DNA from: Engraulis encrasicolus
Lineage: Eukaryota > Chordata > Actinopteri > Clupeiformes > Engraulidae
NCBI RefSeq assembly: GCF_034702125.1
Contig: NC_085859.1
Coordinates: 5,797,444-5,861,443 of the forward strand
Length of the DNA stretch: 64,000 bases
Reading direction: 5' to 3'
Part shown: piece after piece, positions 44,100 through 55,222 of the stretch
Numbering within the stretch: the stretch's first letter is position 1
Layout: every line of letters begins with the position of its first letter
Notes under the pieces: model-generated
Seen by the model: the letters and a program-made list of their open reading frames with translations, nothing else
Databases searched by the model: none
What the model was told of the DNA's origin: nothing
Program-made: the position numbers and the translations under genes

Positions 44100-46084
44100 G
44101 TTCCAATTACTTGTGTACACCATTATTTACACCATTTGTTCAATATTCGATTCGATATTGTGACAAGATTCCACTTCTTTGTTCCTAATGGATGATGGTT
44201 AGATTCTGAACTAATGCTGTGTTACATGTTCCATTATGTCTATGAATCTGTCATTAGGGAGAGTCAGTCACAAAAAGCCTCGCTCACAACCAGTAGCATG
44301 AAGTACCTTAAAACCATAGGTTGTTTTGTAACTGATGTCAAATGTAAGGACTGTTGTTGACTGCTGCCTCATTAGGCTTTGTCCCAAACCCAGAGCAGAC
44401 AGTCTCGTTAATGAAAGTGGCACATCTGGTATTTAAGTACACATGTTCTGTACAGCTGTCAGCAGACCATGATAACATTTCCAACTCTTCAGTAATGTCT
44501 AGATCTTGGTGGGGTAGTGTAGTGTAGATTCTATACACATGTGGTTGTACAGGCGCATTTTGAAACAGGCTCAACACAGAAGACCAAAGAAATGGAATTG
44601 TGGTAGGTGCAACACGTATGACCTGGCTGGCTCCAAACTTGTGGTGCGCATGCTCTTCGCCAGCCATTACTGAACTCACTGTCTTGTCTACCTAGAGTGT
44701 TCATTTGATGGTTTACAACAGTACAAGTGAGGGAAGAGCCTAATTCAATTTCCACTGTACATGTGTAGCAGCTGGATGACCCGGTCTGTGATGACAATCC
44801 CAGCAGACGCTGCCAACGCCATGACTTGCCTACCTGAAAACAACACACAATGTTAAAATAGAATCGGCAAACAAGGCAACTGTAATTCTAAAGACTCTAT
44901 AGGCCTAGTATCTGCATTTTAATTCATACCTATTTAAGGCTAAGACCTGAACAGCAGTAGGCTACTATTACTTAGTTTTAAATTTACTGCTGACCGAAAG
45001 GGAGACTTGGGGTCCTTGCCAGTAGCTGGTGAGTGACAGGCCTCACCCTGTTTTTATTCCAGTACCCTCTTGTGTAAATTCTGTTTCCACACGAAGTAGG
45101 TCTCTTAACCATGCAAAATCTGTGATTACTTTAGTCTTTACCATCGAAACAGGTTAACAACTAGGGCAGAAAGTGAAAAGGGGAAGCCCACAGACCTATA
45201 TCAATATGTATAGGTCTGTGGGGAAGCCATCCTGGTGAGTTTGAAGTCAGAATGTCGTCGTGAAATAAACATTCCATCTCTCACATGCCGACGTTTTGGG
45301 ACATGCTGCATTGGCAGCGATCACGGGGATAGTACATTTAATTTAACACGAACTTAGCATAAACAAATTGGTCTGAATGTGACATCTTGGCATACTATTA
45401 TGATCAACAGCACTCAGTCACCATAGCATGCGAGGTCTGGAAATGAGGCTTGTACAATATTGAATTACCGGCACTATGGGGGCATTCACAGTAGCCTACC
45501 ATGTCAGTCATTGTTTCACACACATCAAAAACACGTTAGAAACAACCAAGAGGTTTTCACTCACCATTTATATGTGGCATGGACCTCTCGACTAAAATCC
45601 CCACTTAAAGTTGGTCTTGTAAACAGTTGAGGACTGAACATCGCTGAGCTCTGCTCATTCTCCTTCAGTGGATCATTGGAAGAAGAGCGAGAACGTTCTT
45701 GCCACCAACTAATTCCTTGTTTTCTGTTCCTCTTTCAAATAATGAATGTTTGGTAGTTTTGATAACACTTGAAATCGCGGAGTTCATACAATATGCAGGC
45801 CGCCGTTGTTGTGCTAGCCACTGACTGTGGGGTGTGCTAGCAGCACTACAGTGTTGTCGCGCAAGATGCTACGTCATACCCGTCACCTCACTCCACGATG
45901 ATTGACATTGACATTATCCAATGGTCGGGGCACGTTTATTTTCTACTCGAGGACTTCGGGCTCGACAAGGCTGAACCAGACCCCTGTGCGAGCTCACGAA
46001 GTGTAACGAAGATGCACGAAGCACCAGGGGTCTCGCGAGAGCCAGGCTAGCAGAAACTGTGTTTCCTGTCTTAATGGGGGAGGG
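44100..46084. other. Unassigned interior of the LTR element
   Basis: Minus-strand frames at 44338-44848 give no known domain. The block 45780-46055 is relatively GC-rich and ends 'tctcgcgagagccaggctag', resembling common fish TIR ends. 'gggggaggg' just before the 3' LTR (46076-46084) is a plausible polypurine tract. No pol gene is seen. Confidence 0.45.
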
Positions 46085-46504
46085 TGTGACGCCCCTAGAG
46101 GGCGTCGTGTCCTCCCTAGTACTGCCCGTTATGGTTTTTCCCTGCAGGTGCGCTGAATTATGAGCTGCCGATTGTCTGCTCATTCGCTGAAAGGGCTCAT
46201 CTGATCCCTTTAAAACCCAGGTGTCTTTCTGTCCAAAGCAGAGCAGCGAATTCTGAGCTTGAGACTCTGTTAAATCCTGGGTTGCTTGCCCCTCGTGGGC
46301 CTTAAGACCCCCACACTGCTCCTTCTGTTGGTTTTGTTTGTTTGTTTGGTTGATTTGTTGGTGCGCTGATTTGGTTTGGCTGCGTTGGATGTGTCATGTT
46401 GGCGCATTGTTTGAACTCTAATTTTGTTGTAAAATAAACATGACCAAAGATTTGTACATCTGACTCTGTCCTCCTTAATGTTATGTCTCCTTGAGAGCGT
46501 AACA
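46085..46504 (+). repeat. 3' long terminal repeat
   Basis: It starts TGTGACGCCCCTAGAGGGCG and ends GCGTAACA, as the 5' LTR does. It is 21 bp shorter, owing to loss of 'gccactcattgccgatt'-type sequence and fewer 'gttt' units. It is followed by (taaca)n, and no matching target duplication is seen at the left side. Confidence 0.95.
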
Positions 46505-46659
46505 TAACATAACATAACATAACATAATTGGATCCTCATTAAATTGAATGTATTGGGTGTGTGTGGGGGGGGGGGGGGGGGGGGGGGGGGGAGGAGGAGT
46601 TTTTCCTGGGCCCAGCCAAAGCTGTCAGCGGCCCTGGTGGTGGGTGACATGTCTACCAG

Positions 46660-47205
46660 AGAAGAACAGGGATAGGCTACTTCATGTCACATGTCATACT
46701 ATGAAGAACAGGGATAGGCTACTTCATGTCACATGTCATACTATGAAGAACAGGGATAGGCAGAGCCATCTAATAACAGAGTTACGCCACTCCCATAGAC
46801 CTCTATGGACCAATCTTTCCACAGCAATGGCGGCTCTCATGGAGCCTCACGGAGCGTTAACATGGAAATCCCCATTGACTTTAGTTCTATTAGAAGTTAC
46901 TTAGTTCCAGGAGGTGGCCGTAGAACACAGAAAATGTGGTGAAGGTAATGTAATTTGTTTGTACTTAATCTTTGTTTGGTATGTGATGGTTCTGTGTTAG
47001 TTTCCAACGAACAGAAGTTTACTGTTAAGAAACATTTTAATCTACGCGAATCACATCACCAACCGACTTCCTGGTCCCCGGTTTGCGCAACTCTGTTATT
47101 AGATGGCTCTGGGGATAGGCTACTTCATGTCACATGTCATACTATGATGAACAGGGATAGGCTACTTCATGTCATAGAGAAGAACAGGGATAGGCTACTT
47201 CATGT
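46660..47205. repeat. Short repeats 'agaacagggataggctactt'
   Basis: The unit 'agaacagggataggctactt' plus 'catgtcacatgtcatactat' occurs at 46664-46760 and again, partly, at 47110-47205. A related copy lies at 63893-63910. Between the two groups is unassigned sequence. A poly-G run lies at 46564-46590. Confidence 0.75.
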
Positions 47206-47570
47206 CACATATCAATTACACTGGCTTCCTATCCATTCACGTATCCATTTCAAAATTCTCCTCCTCATATACAAGGCCCAGCACAACCTTGCACCCTCCT
47301 ACATCACAAGTCTCCTCACCCCATACAATCCCACCCGCACACTACGCTCCACTGACTCACTCCTCCTTACAGTTCCCTCCACACACCTGCGCACCATGGG
47401 CGACAGGGCATTTAGTGTTGTTGGCCCCAAACTTTGGAACTCACTCCCACTGTCACTACTTTTAAATCCAAGCTGAAGACACACCTTTTCACCTCTGCTT
47501 TCCCACTTCATTGACAGGCACTTCCACTTTATTTTAATTATCAGTTTATTTTTATTTTACATATTATTAT
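47205..47570 (+). pseudogene. L2-like LINE 3' coding end
   Basis: The frame reads LHWLPIHSRIHFKILLLIYK, ITSLLTPYNPTRTLRSTDSL and GDRAFSVVGPKLWNSLP, the C-terminus shared by L2-group LINE proteins. It then shifts frame (KPKLKTHLF-like). Only the last about 100 codons are left. Confidence 0.8.
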
Positions 47571-47929
47571 TTTTCCCCATAGTCTGGCGGCAAACGCCAT
47601 ACTCAATCACAAGTGTGATCGAGTCTGGGGACCAACTGTACATTAGGGTCGTTTGCAACCGCGCAGCAAAAGATTTGATCAAAACGTGATTTGCTTGATC
47701 ATAAAAAGGAGGGGATAACTGCGTCGCAACCAAGCTGGACACATCAGGACGACGAGATTTCAACAGCGGCAAAGAAGGTGGATCTATAGGTCTGTGGGTG
47801 GATCTACCTATTTTGACAGCGGGTGTACCAGGGCGCCCTCTCGTGGAATTAAATAATCATGGCGCTAATTCCATGACGTGCTTACCATCGTCGGCACATG
47901 CTTGTGAAATCCGAGACTCGCTCTGCGTC

Positions 47930-48380
47930 TCGGAGAGAAATCGGGTGGTCTTGTGGTAGAGACACAGGTTACCACTCAGTGAATCATGGCACAAGTCTTA
48001 TGTGATGATTTGGCTTCACTTCCATGTAATAATTCAGTTAATTAGTTCTCACTTTAGGCTATTCATTTTGTGTTTTGGGACCAAAGTCGTCATTCAGATA
48101 GGACCGTTTTAAAATTACTTAACAGCCCCAACCCATGCTGCGAGGATTGAACCCAGGTGTTCAATAGCTTTACCATGGCGCGCCAACCACAAAGGCCACT
48201 CTGTTTCGTGCACTTTCATACATAAAAGACAAGATAAGTCTCTCGCAACTGGTCTGTTTCCACATTAACCATCAGCAACTAAAGACTCCCCGTGTTTCGG
48301 TGCAGTTTCGAACCGGGGACCTCATGAATGGAAGTCAGGCGCGCAACCACTACTCTAACCGTCGGGCAGGCGGCCCGCGG
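47930..48380 (-). repeat. tRNA-like SINE-related segments
   Basis: Two minus-strand tRNA-like pieces are visible. One (about 48150-48205) has tggcctttgtggttggc and gggttcaatcc. The other (about 48300-48375) has gacggttagagtagtgg and ggttcgaaact. These are A and B box-like words, but cloverleaf stems do not close well, so I call them SINE or tRNA relics rather than tRNA genes. Confidence 0.35.
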
Positions 48381-48756
48381 AATAATACTAGTTTTGTAAC
48401 CTACGGCATACACCCCTAACGTGGCGAAGATGGAGCATCTGACGACAGGGTGGTTTGTTTCTTTTTTTTTTCTGTTGTAAGTGGGTTGTGCGACCATACA
48501 TATGGATGATACCACTCTGAGTATGCTACATTTGTGCATGAAATGCATTTCAGCATGTAGAAAATGAAGCACGTTCAACTGCACACACATGAATCACATG
48601 AGCTATGAACACCAATCACGGCAGATTCCTCACATCATGGAGGAGGTCTTCTTGCCCGGCAGTAGCTTTCTGCTACTGCGGAGTTGCTTGACAAAACTTT
48701 TGTTCCCGCGATGGTTCAACGCCATGTGACACGACTGCCGCACAGAGGTCACTCCC

Positions 48757-50439
48757 TGTAGCAACCCAATGTAAGTAGGCTGCCGGATGTGAGTGCCCGG
48801 ATATCCGCCCGAGTATTTGCAGGCATTTGCATTCATTTCCACCATCAGGAATGCTTTGCGGTACCACAGCTACCCTATGTGAGTCGCGCTGTGTCGCCTG
48901 ACTGTCCCTTCTAGGCTATAATATGATTGTAGCCTACCGTAACAACTCGGCCTCGGCCCCCGCCGCAAATATCCACCACACCACCACGGGTCCTCTGGTG
49001 TTGTGACCGTTTTAGGATCTTTTTTTCATATCCAATACTTGCACATTAAGAGTGACAATTCCATCATGGATGTTTAAATGATATGTGCGAATGCAGTCAT
49101 GTTGAATTTAGGGTGGCCAAACCATGCCATGTCATGAAGAACGTGCATCACATTATTTAAACAGCTCGTGTAAACGGTTATCCTGAGTGCCCGTGTCTTT
49201 TTGGAGATCGGAGGCTTGATTAGCAAAGATATGGGAGAGAAATTAGTTGTGCGTGCGCACACGTCTGCACAATATCCACCGGACACGAAGTTACTGGCTC
49301 CAATATTTCAGCGTCCGGCTTGATTCTGTACTGACACTTTTAAGTTTACGTAGCACAATCAAATGAATAGGCTATGTCTAAATTATAGGCTCTAGTCTCC
49401 AATGTGCCTAGTTTCACGTGTTCTTGGCATGAATCTGCACAATAGGCCTATGCGGCATAACTTTTCGAGGGCTACATTTAGACCGGGTAAAGTATCGAGC
49501 ATGGTCTGTCCCTTCAATAATATTAAGAGTGTCCCTTAACAACTCGGTCTCGGCCCCCGCCGCAAGTATCCTCCACCACGAAGGTCCTCTGATGTTGTGA
49601 CCGTTTTAGGATATTTTCATATAATACAGAAATAAGAGCGCGCGCGCGCCTCTGACTGTATCTAGACACGGAGGGAGAATGGCTCCAATATTTATATTCA
49701 GCGCCCAGTTTAATTCTGCACTGACACTTTTAAATGTTATGCCCAGATATTCTTTTAACTTGTTGGATATCCTGATATTATGTTTCACTAATGTAAGGAG
49801 TAAAACTTCCCGGGTGCTAGCTACATTTAGACTGGGTAAACTCGTGACTTTAATGCCTTCCGAAACGGGCTATTCCAGTGTCTATTTTAGACTATAGCCT
49901 TGTGCAAAACTTTTTATTTAACATTGCGAATGGGCGGGATGATTTGCTTAGACACGCAAGTGCTTCAGAGCAGCTAGAACTGTGCAAGGTGACTGCTGCA
50001 GTTTTCAGCTCAGTCCTCCTGGATAAACACAAAATAATGCTGACGAGAAAGTAACGCCGTTATCTTTTGATGGATTCCCTTTGGGTGCCCGGTTGAGACA
50101 GTTTAATTTTCACACCCAAATCAATTCGGTTTTAAGTTATAATTTCATTGTATACTTTTTTATTATTATTTTGATGTCACAGGGCCTATTATTTTGATTG
50201 GGAGATCAAGGAACTTTCTGGTGTCGCCGAAACGGCGATGTGCGGTGGGCTCTTTACGCACGGCACCTATGTCCCTTCCATCTTCAGTCAGACTCAAATC
50301 GGACCGAAATCAAGTAGCTGAGGTTAAACTGTCGTAAATACACGACCGAACGCGAGTAGCTGAGGTAAAATAGACGTAAATACTCGGGCGGATATCCGGG
50401 CACTCACATCCGGCAGCCTACTTACATTGGGTTGCTACA
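48757..50439. mobile_element. TIR transposon TGTAGCAACCC, copy I
   Basis: The left end TGTAGCAACCCAATGTAAGT and on to 'tatccgcccgagtattt' is inverted at the right end (50377-50439). The TIR is about 60 bp and the element 1683 bp. No transposase frame is seen, so it is non-autonomous. It keeps TATTTAA at 49916-49921, the site that in copy II is occupied by a TTAA MITE. Confidence 0.9.
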
Positions 50440-50788
50440 CTGCCTTCAACTGCGTCTTGAACGGCAAATTCTAACCATGATGCTTCACGCGGACACACTG
50501 AGCATGCTCGCTGCCTAGCAAATTTTCAACTTCGTCAAAATTACGCCATCACGAACGCCCTTACTATCTCGTAGGGAGGTGTGGTTTCCGTAGCCGTTGA
50601 TTGGACGGCACGAGTGTCCATCACTCGCCAGAGAGAACCCATGCTGCCTTGCGCGCGATGACGTGTGTATCTCGCGACGAGGAAATTATCTGCAAGAAGC
50701 CACAGAAATTGAAGAAGCTAAAACAGTCTAGAAATCAACAATGGCGCCAGACGATTTTTGCCGTTTGTGCAAGACAAATGAGAAGGAC

Positions 50789-52988
50789 TGTAGCAACCCA
50801 ATGTAAGTAGGCTGCCGGATGTGAGTGCCCGGATATCCACCCGAGTATTTGCAAGCATTTGCATTCATTTCCACCATCAGGAATGCTTTGCGGTACCTCA
50901 GCTACCCGATGTGAGTCGCGCTGTGTCGCCTGACTGTCCCCTCTGTAATATGATTGTAGCCTACCGTAACAACTCGGCCTCGGCCCCCGCCGCAAATATC
51001 CATCACACCACCACGGGTCCTCTGGCGCTGTGACCGTTTTAGGATCTTTTTTCATATCCAATACTTGCACATTAAGAGTCACAATCATGGATGTTTAAAC
51101 CATATGTGCGAATGCAGTCATGTTGAATTTAGGGTGGCCAAACCATGCCATGTCATGAAGAACGTGCATCACATTATTTAGACATCTCGTGTAAACAGTT
51201 AGGCCTATCCTGAGTGCCCGTGTCTTTTTGGAGATGGGAGGCTTGATGAGCAAAAAGGTGGGAGAGAAATTAGTTTGCGCGCGCACACACATCTGCACAA
51301 TATCCTGTAGGCTAACTGACACTTTTAAGTTTACGTAGCACAATCAAATTAATAGGCTATGTCTAAAATGTAGTCTAATGCTGTAGTCTCCAATGTGCCT
51401 AGTTTCACGTGTGGTTGGCATCACCAAATAATCTGCACAATATGCATAACTTTTCGAGTGCTACATTTAGACCGGGTAAAGTAGCCTATCGAGCATGGTC
51501 TGTCCCTTCAATAATATTAAGAGTGTCCCGTAAGTATCCTCCACCACGAAGGTCCTCTGATGTTGTCACCGTTTTAGGATATTTTCATATAATAGGCTAC
51601 AGAAATAAGAGCGTACGCGCGCGCCTCTGACTGTATCTAGACACGGAGGGAGAATGGCTCCAATATTTATATTCAGCGCCCAGTTTAATTCTGCACTGAC
51701 AGTTTTAAATGTACATGGCACAATCAAATGAGTAGGCTATGTCTAAATGTAGCCTACTAGGCAGGCTCTAGTCACCAATCTGGCTTTGTTGTTTCGGCAT
51801 CACCAATAATATGGCACAATATGCGGCATGGTTTCGGGTGTTGTTATTGCACCACCAAATAATACACAATATGCGGCATACCTGCTGTTTTCTAACTCAG
51901 AGAGAAGGCTATGCCCAGATATTCTTTTAACTTGTAGGATATCCTGATGTTATGTTTCACTAATGTAAGGAGTAAAATTCAGAAACTTCCCGAGTGCTAG
52001 CTGCATTTACTCTTGGTAAACTCGTGACTTTAATGCCTTCCGACACGGGCCAGTGTCTGTGACAGTGCATCTATTTTAGGCTATAGTCTTGTGCAAAACT
52101 TTTTATTTAAAGGGACACTGTGCAGGAAATGGTCAAAAAAGGTACTGCAACTATGCTGCTCATTGAAACTGGGCTGCCTATTGCCAAATTTGATCTTTAC
52201 ATGAAAGTTTACTAAGTAATAAACAAATATTTTCTAGTATGGTCCATGTACAGTCATTTTTGCAGCTAAAAATGGCTATTTTTGGAAATTCAAAATGGCG
52301 GACCATGGAGAAGATCCCCCTTTTCATGTATGAAAAGTGCAATTTTTCCAGTCAAAATGTAAATTAGAATTTGATGCTGGTGGTAAGTATTCATGAAAAA
52401 GGTAACATTAGTGAATGGGCAGCATGAATTCTGGAAATAAACAACTATTATAAAAAATCTCACACAGTGTCCCTTTAACATTGCGAATGGGCAGGATGAG
52501 ACACGCACGTGCTTCAGAGCAGCTAGAACCAAGGTGACTGCTGCAGTTTTCAGCTCAGTCCTCCTGGATAATAAAAACAAAATAATGTCGACGAGAAAGT
52601 AATGCCGTTATCTTTTGATGGATTCCCTTTTGGTGCCCGGTTGAGACAGTTTAATTTTCACACCCAAATCAATTCGGTTTTAAATTTAATTTGACTATTT
52701 TTTGTTTTATTATTTTTGATGTTATTGGTCACCGGGCCTATTATTTTGATTGGGAGATCAAACTCTCTGGTGTCGCTGAAACGGCGATGTGCTGTGGGCT
52801 CTTTACGCACGGCACCTATGTCCCTTCCATCTTCAGTCAGACTCAAATCGGACCGAAATCAAGTAGCTGAGGTTAAACTGTCGTAAATACACGACCGAAA
52901 TCGAGTAGCTGAGGTAAAATAGACGTAAATACTCGGGCGGATATCCGGGCACTCACATCCGGCAGCCTACTTACATTGGGTTGCTACA
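50789..52988. mobile_element. TIR transposon TGTAGCAACCC, copy II
   Basis: It has the same ends and most of the same interior as copy I (48757-50439), 2200 bp long including a nested 364-bp TTAA MITE. It sits inside the exon of the cysteine-rich protein. GGAC occurs on each side (50785-50788 and 52990-52993) and may be a 4-bp target duplication, but copy I gives no clear one, so the superfamily stays open. Confidence 0.9.
52111..52474. mobile_element. MITE flanked by TTAA (family copy 3), nested in copy II
   Basis: Ends AGGGACACTGTG and CACAGTGTCCCT with TTAA at 52107-52110 and 52475-52478. It is in reverse orientation to copies 1 and 2. The paralogous element copy I keeps the unoccupied site with a single TTAA at 49918-49921 and otherwise the same flanks (aacattgcgaatggg), proving precise insertion. 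Confidence 0.95.
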
Positions 52989-53940
52989 CGGACCACCATC
53001 TACATATGGACATTCAACTGACATGTTCGCAGTGAAAAAAGAAACAACTATTTCGAACAGGCTGGCGTTCCTACGCTTGATTGTATCCTCCGTGTCGGGA
53101 CAGTCAAGGAGATGTTGTTCGCGTTGCGCCTCAGTCATAAACAGGCTCGGAAAGGATTCACCTAACATTCAGGCAATGGGAGGAAGAATTCAAAGACGGC
53201 AATGTCTCCATAAGGCCACGCGAGCCAACGCCATCGACGACACCGAGGGATTTGAAAAAGACATTGCCAAACCCACCGACTCCAAGTGCCAACTCAGGTA
53301 TCCAGTTTACTCTGTTCAATCGCTCCAACTGGTAGCTCCAGCTCCTTAAATTCAATGCTCGCTCACTATTACATTATAATCTCTTCATAGACAACGTAAC
53401 AGTTCTTGTTTAGGTTTTCTTACTGATCTGCCATTAACTAGTAATTTAAAAAGTCCAGAAAATGAGCACGGTTTGGTAGTTGTCCCAGTCAATCGATAGA
53501 GGGGAGAGCATTTCACAGCCCCCCTACACTCACTGACACGACCCTCACTCCAACCCTCCCCCTTACTGTATTAATTTACCATAATGTGTACTGTAATAAT
53601 GGGCCTAGATTATCTGAACATATTCTGTTTTTAATAGCCTAAGCCTTGGTATCCACTTATTTCTTTAAACAGATGATGGCAGGCAATGACAAGGAGCTGG
53701 GCATAACAAGACCAAGTGGAGCTCACCATGTGGACATGACAAGACATCCTCACCTTGGTGGACACACTGCAAGAGGCAGAACTTTTTAAACAGAAACCAG
53801 GTCGCACATCTACTGCATTCCCTGGCTTCCGAAATGACTTGTTGGCAAAGCTCGATCACAAGGCACTATGGACGTGGATGAGCAGCAAACTGAATGAATG
53901 GTGCAGTGTCCTTTATTTGTTATTTGTACTGTTTGTCTAG

Positions 53941-54264
53941 CCAGGTAACACCCATGCTGCCTTACAGGCGACCGTCAATGTTGGTACGGCGTCTTCAAAA
54001 AGGTGAATGCCAAAATTATTAAGATAAGTTTTACTTAATTACTTTCCTATTTTCTTGCTTTGAAATAGTTTGTTATTCTTGTTTGTTATTCTAAGTCATT
54101 GTCCTTCATTAAAATCATTTCCTTTACCAAGCTGTCTCTTCATTAGTTTTCAGGGAACACATTACAACATGTAGTTTAAAAATGTAAAAAGTATTTATTC
54201 AGAATGATATTTACTATATATACAAGTGTGCAGTTATTTACAATTATTTACAGTGGCTCTGTAC
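53941..54264. other. Short spacer between convergent gene relics
   Basis: It contains 'acccatgctgccttacaggc' at about 53950, a variant of the 18-mer found inverted at both ends of the proposed large element. No gene is seen. Confidence 0.4.
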
Positions 54265-55222
54265 TTAATCTGATAATGGAAGCATGGATAAGCCTGACTC
54301 AATGCTGCTTAGAGAGGTTTCAGCATCCTCAACATCAAAATACACTGGAAAGTCCATGTCTGGTGACAGGTATGGTTTTTCAGGAATGTCAGGGAATTCA
54401 CACACATCAAAATCTTTAAATACTTTGTGAACAATGCGTAGGATGTCCTGGCCATGTTTTATGTCAAATACAGGGAGATTCACAAATATCACAAAGACTT
54501 TCCAAAACTGAGTAAATTAGTACATTGCTGAAACCAGTGCAGAATGAGGCATTTGTGTAAAGGTGTTCACCTAGTGCAATCAGGCTATCCCTATACTCCT
54601 CCAAAAGCTGTCTGACCAGTCCCTGCTCTTCCAATGTGACATTTCTGCATTTGACAGGTGACGGGATTTGTTTGGGTATTTCAAAGTTGGGTTTTGGCAC
54701 AGAGCAACAGTCAGAGTTACACTTGCATAATGAGTGGCAATAGGTGCAGCAGGAATGGCCAGGCTCCACACTGGACACGTGAGGCTCAAAATGTACATAC
54801 AGGGCTTTCCTAAAGCAGCCATTTAGACTTTCTTTCAGCATCGTTTTCTCCCTCGTGTTTATTGTCCGGCAGTATATATTGACTGGTGACATCTCCACTC
54901 CTTTCTCTGTCAAGTCCTTCACGAGCCAGTCGAAACAGTCCAGTGACTCACTCGAAAGTCGTCTTATGGAGAGTCTGATGTTGGGTCGATTGGGGCTGGC
55001 AATGATGTCAACTGGGTTTTGGAGTTGGAGCGGTCTCCTGACAATTTCTCTTGAGTGCAATTCCGCAGACACAGTCAATGCCAGTACCGGTGTTTCTACA
55101 AAATAAGAGAATACAAGAACAACATCACAACATGGAAATCATTTGCATTACAGTCATAGCTGTTCAGAATTGTGGCTTCAGAGCTTATGGGTTGTCAACA
55201 GTCCTATTCTCTGGTGTCTCCA

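Larger units (their letters stand above)
50741..53940 (+). pseudogene. Cysteine-rich (ZAD-like) transposon-type protein, interrupted
   Basis: The frame starts MAPDDFCRLCKTNEKD at 50741 and is cut after codon 16 by the 2.2-kb TIR transposon copy II. It resumes at about 52990 with PPSTYGHSTDMFAVKKE, NRLAFLRLIVSSVSGQSRRC and CSRCASVINRL, then runs to a likely donor at 53298. C-x2-C pairs before and after a helical stretch recall ZAD-type zinc-coordinating domains. A further piece at about 53745-53900 (LVDTLQEAELFKQKPGRTST; LDHKALWTWMSSKLNEW) follows but needs a frame change. It is convergent with the helicase relic at 54265-59862, and the two may be partners in one large transposon. I do not know the family for certain. 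Confidence 0.5.

Noticed and set aside
44338..44848. Two overlapping minus-strand frames of 113 and 105 residues
   Set aside because: No recognisable domain and no convincing splice borders; left as unassigned sequence.
45780..46060. GC-rich block considered as a CpG-island promoter
   Set aside because: It is short, lies inside the LTR element, and ends in a repeat-like TIR word; no gene start could be tied to it.
48300..48375. Possible tRNA gene (minus strand) with A and B box-like words
   Set aside because: Acceptor and T stems do not close, and a second tRNA-like piece lies beside it; more likely a SINE relic.
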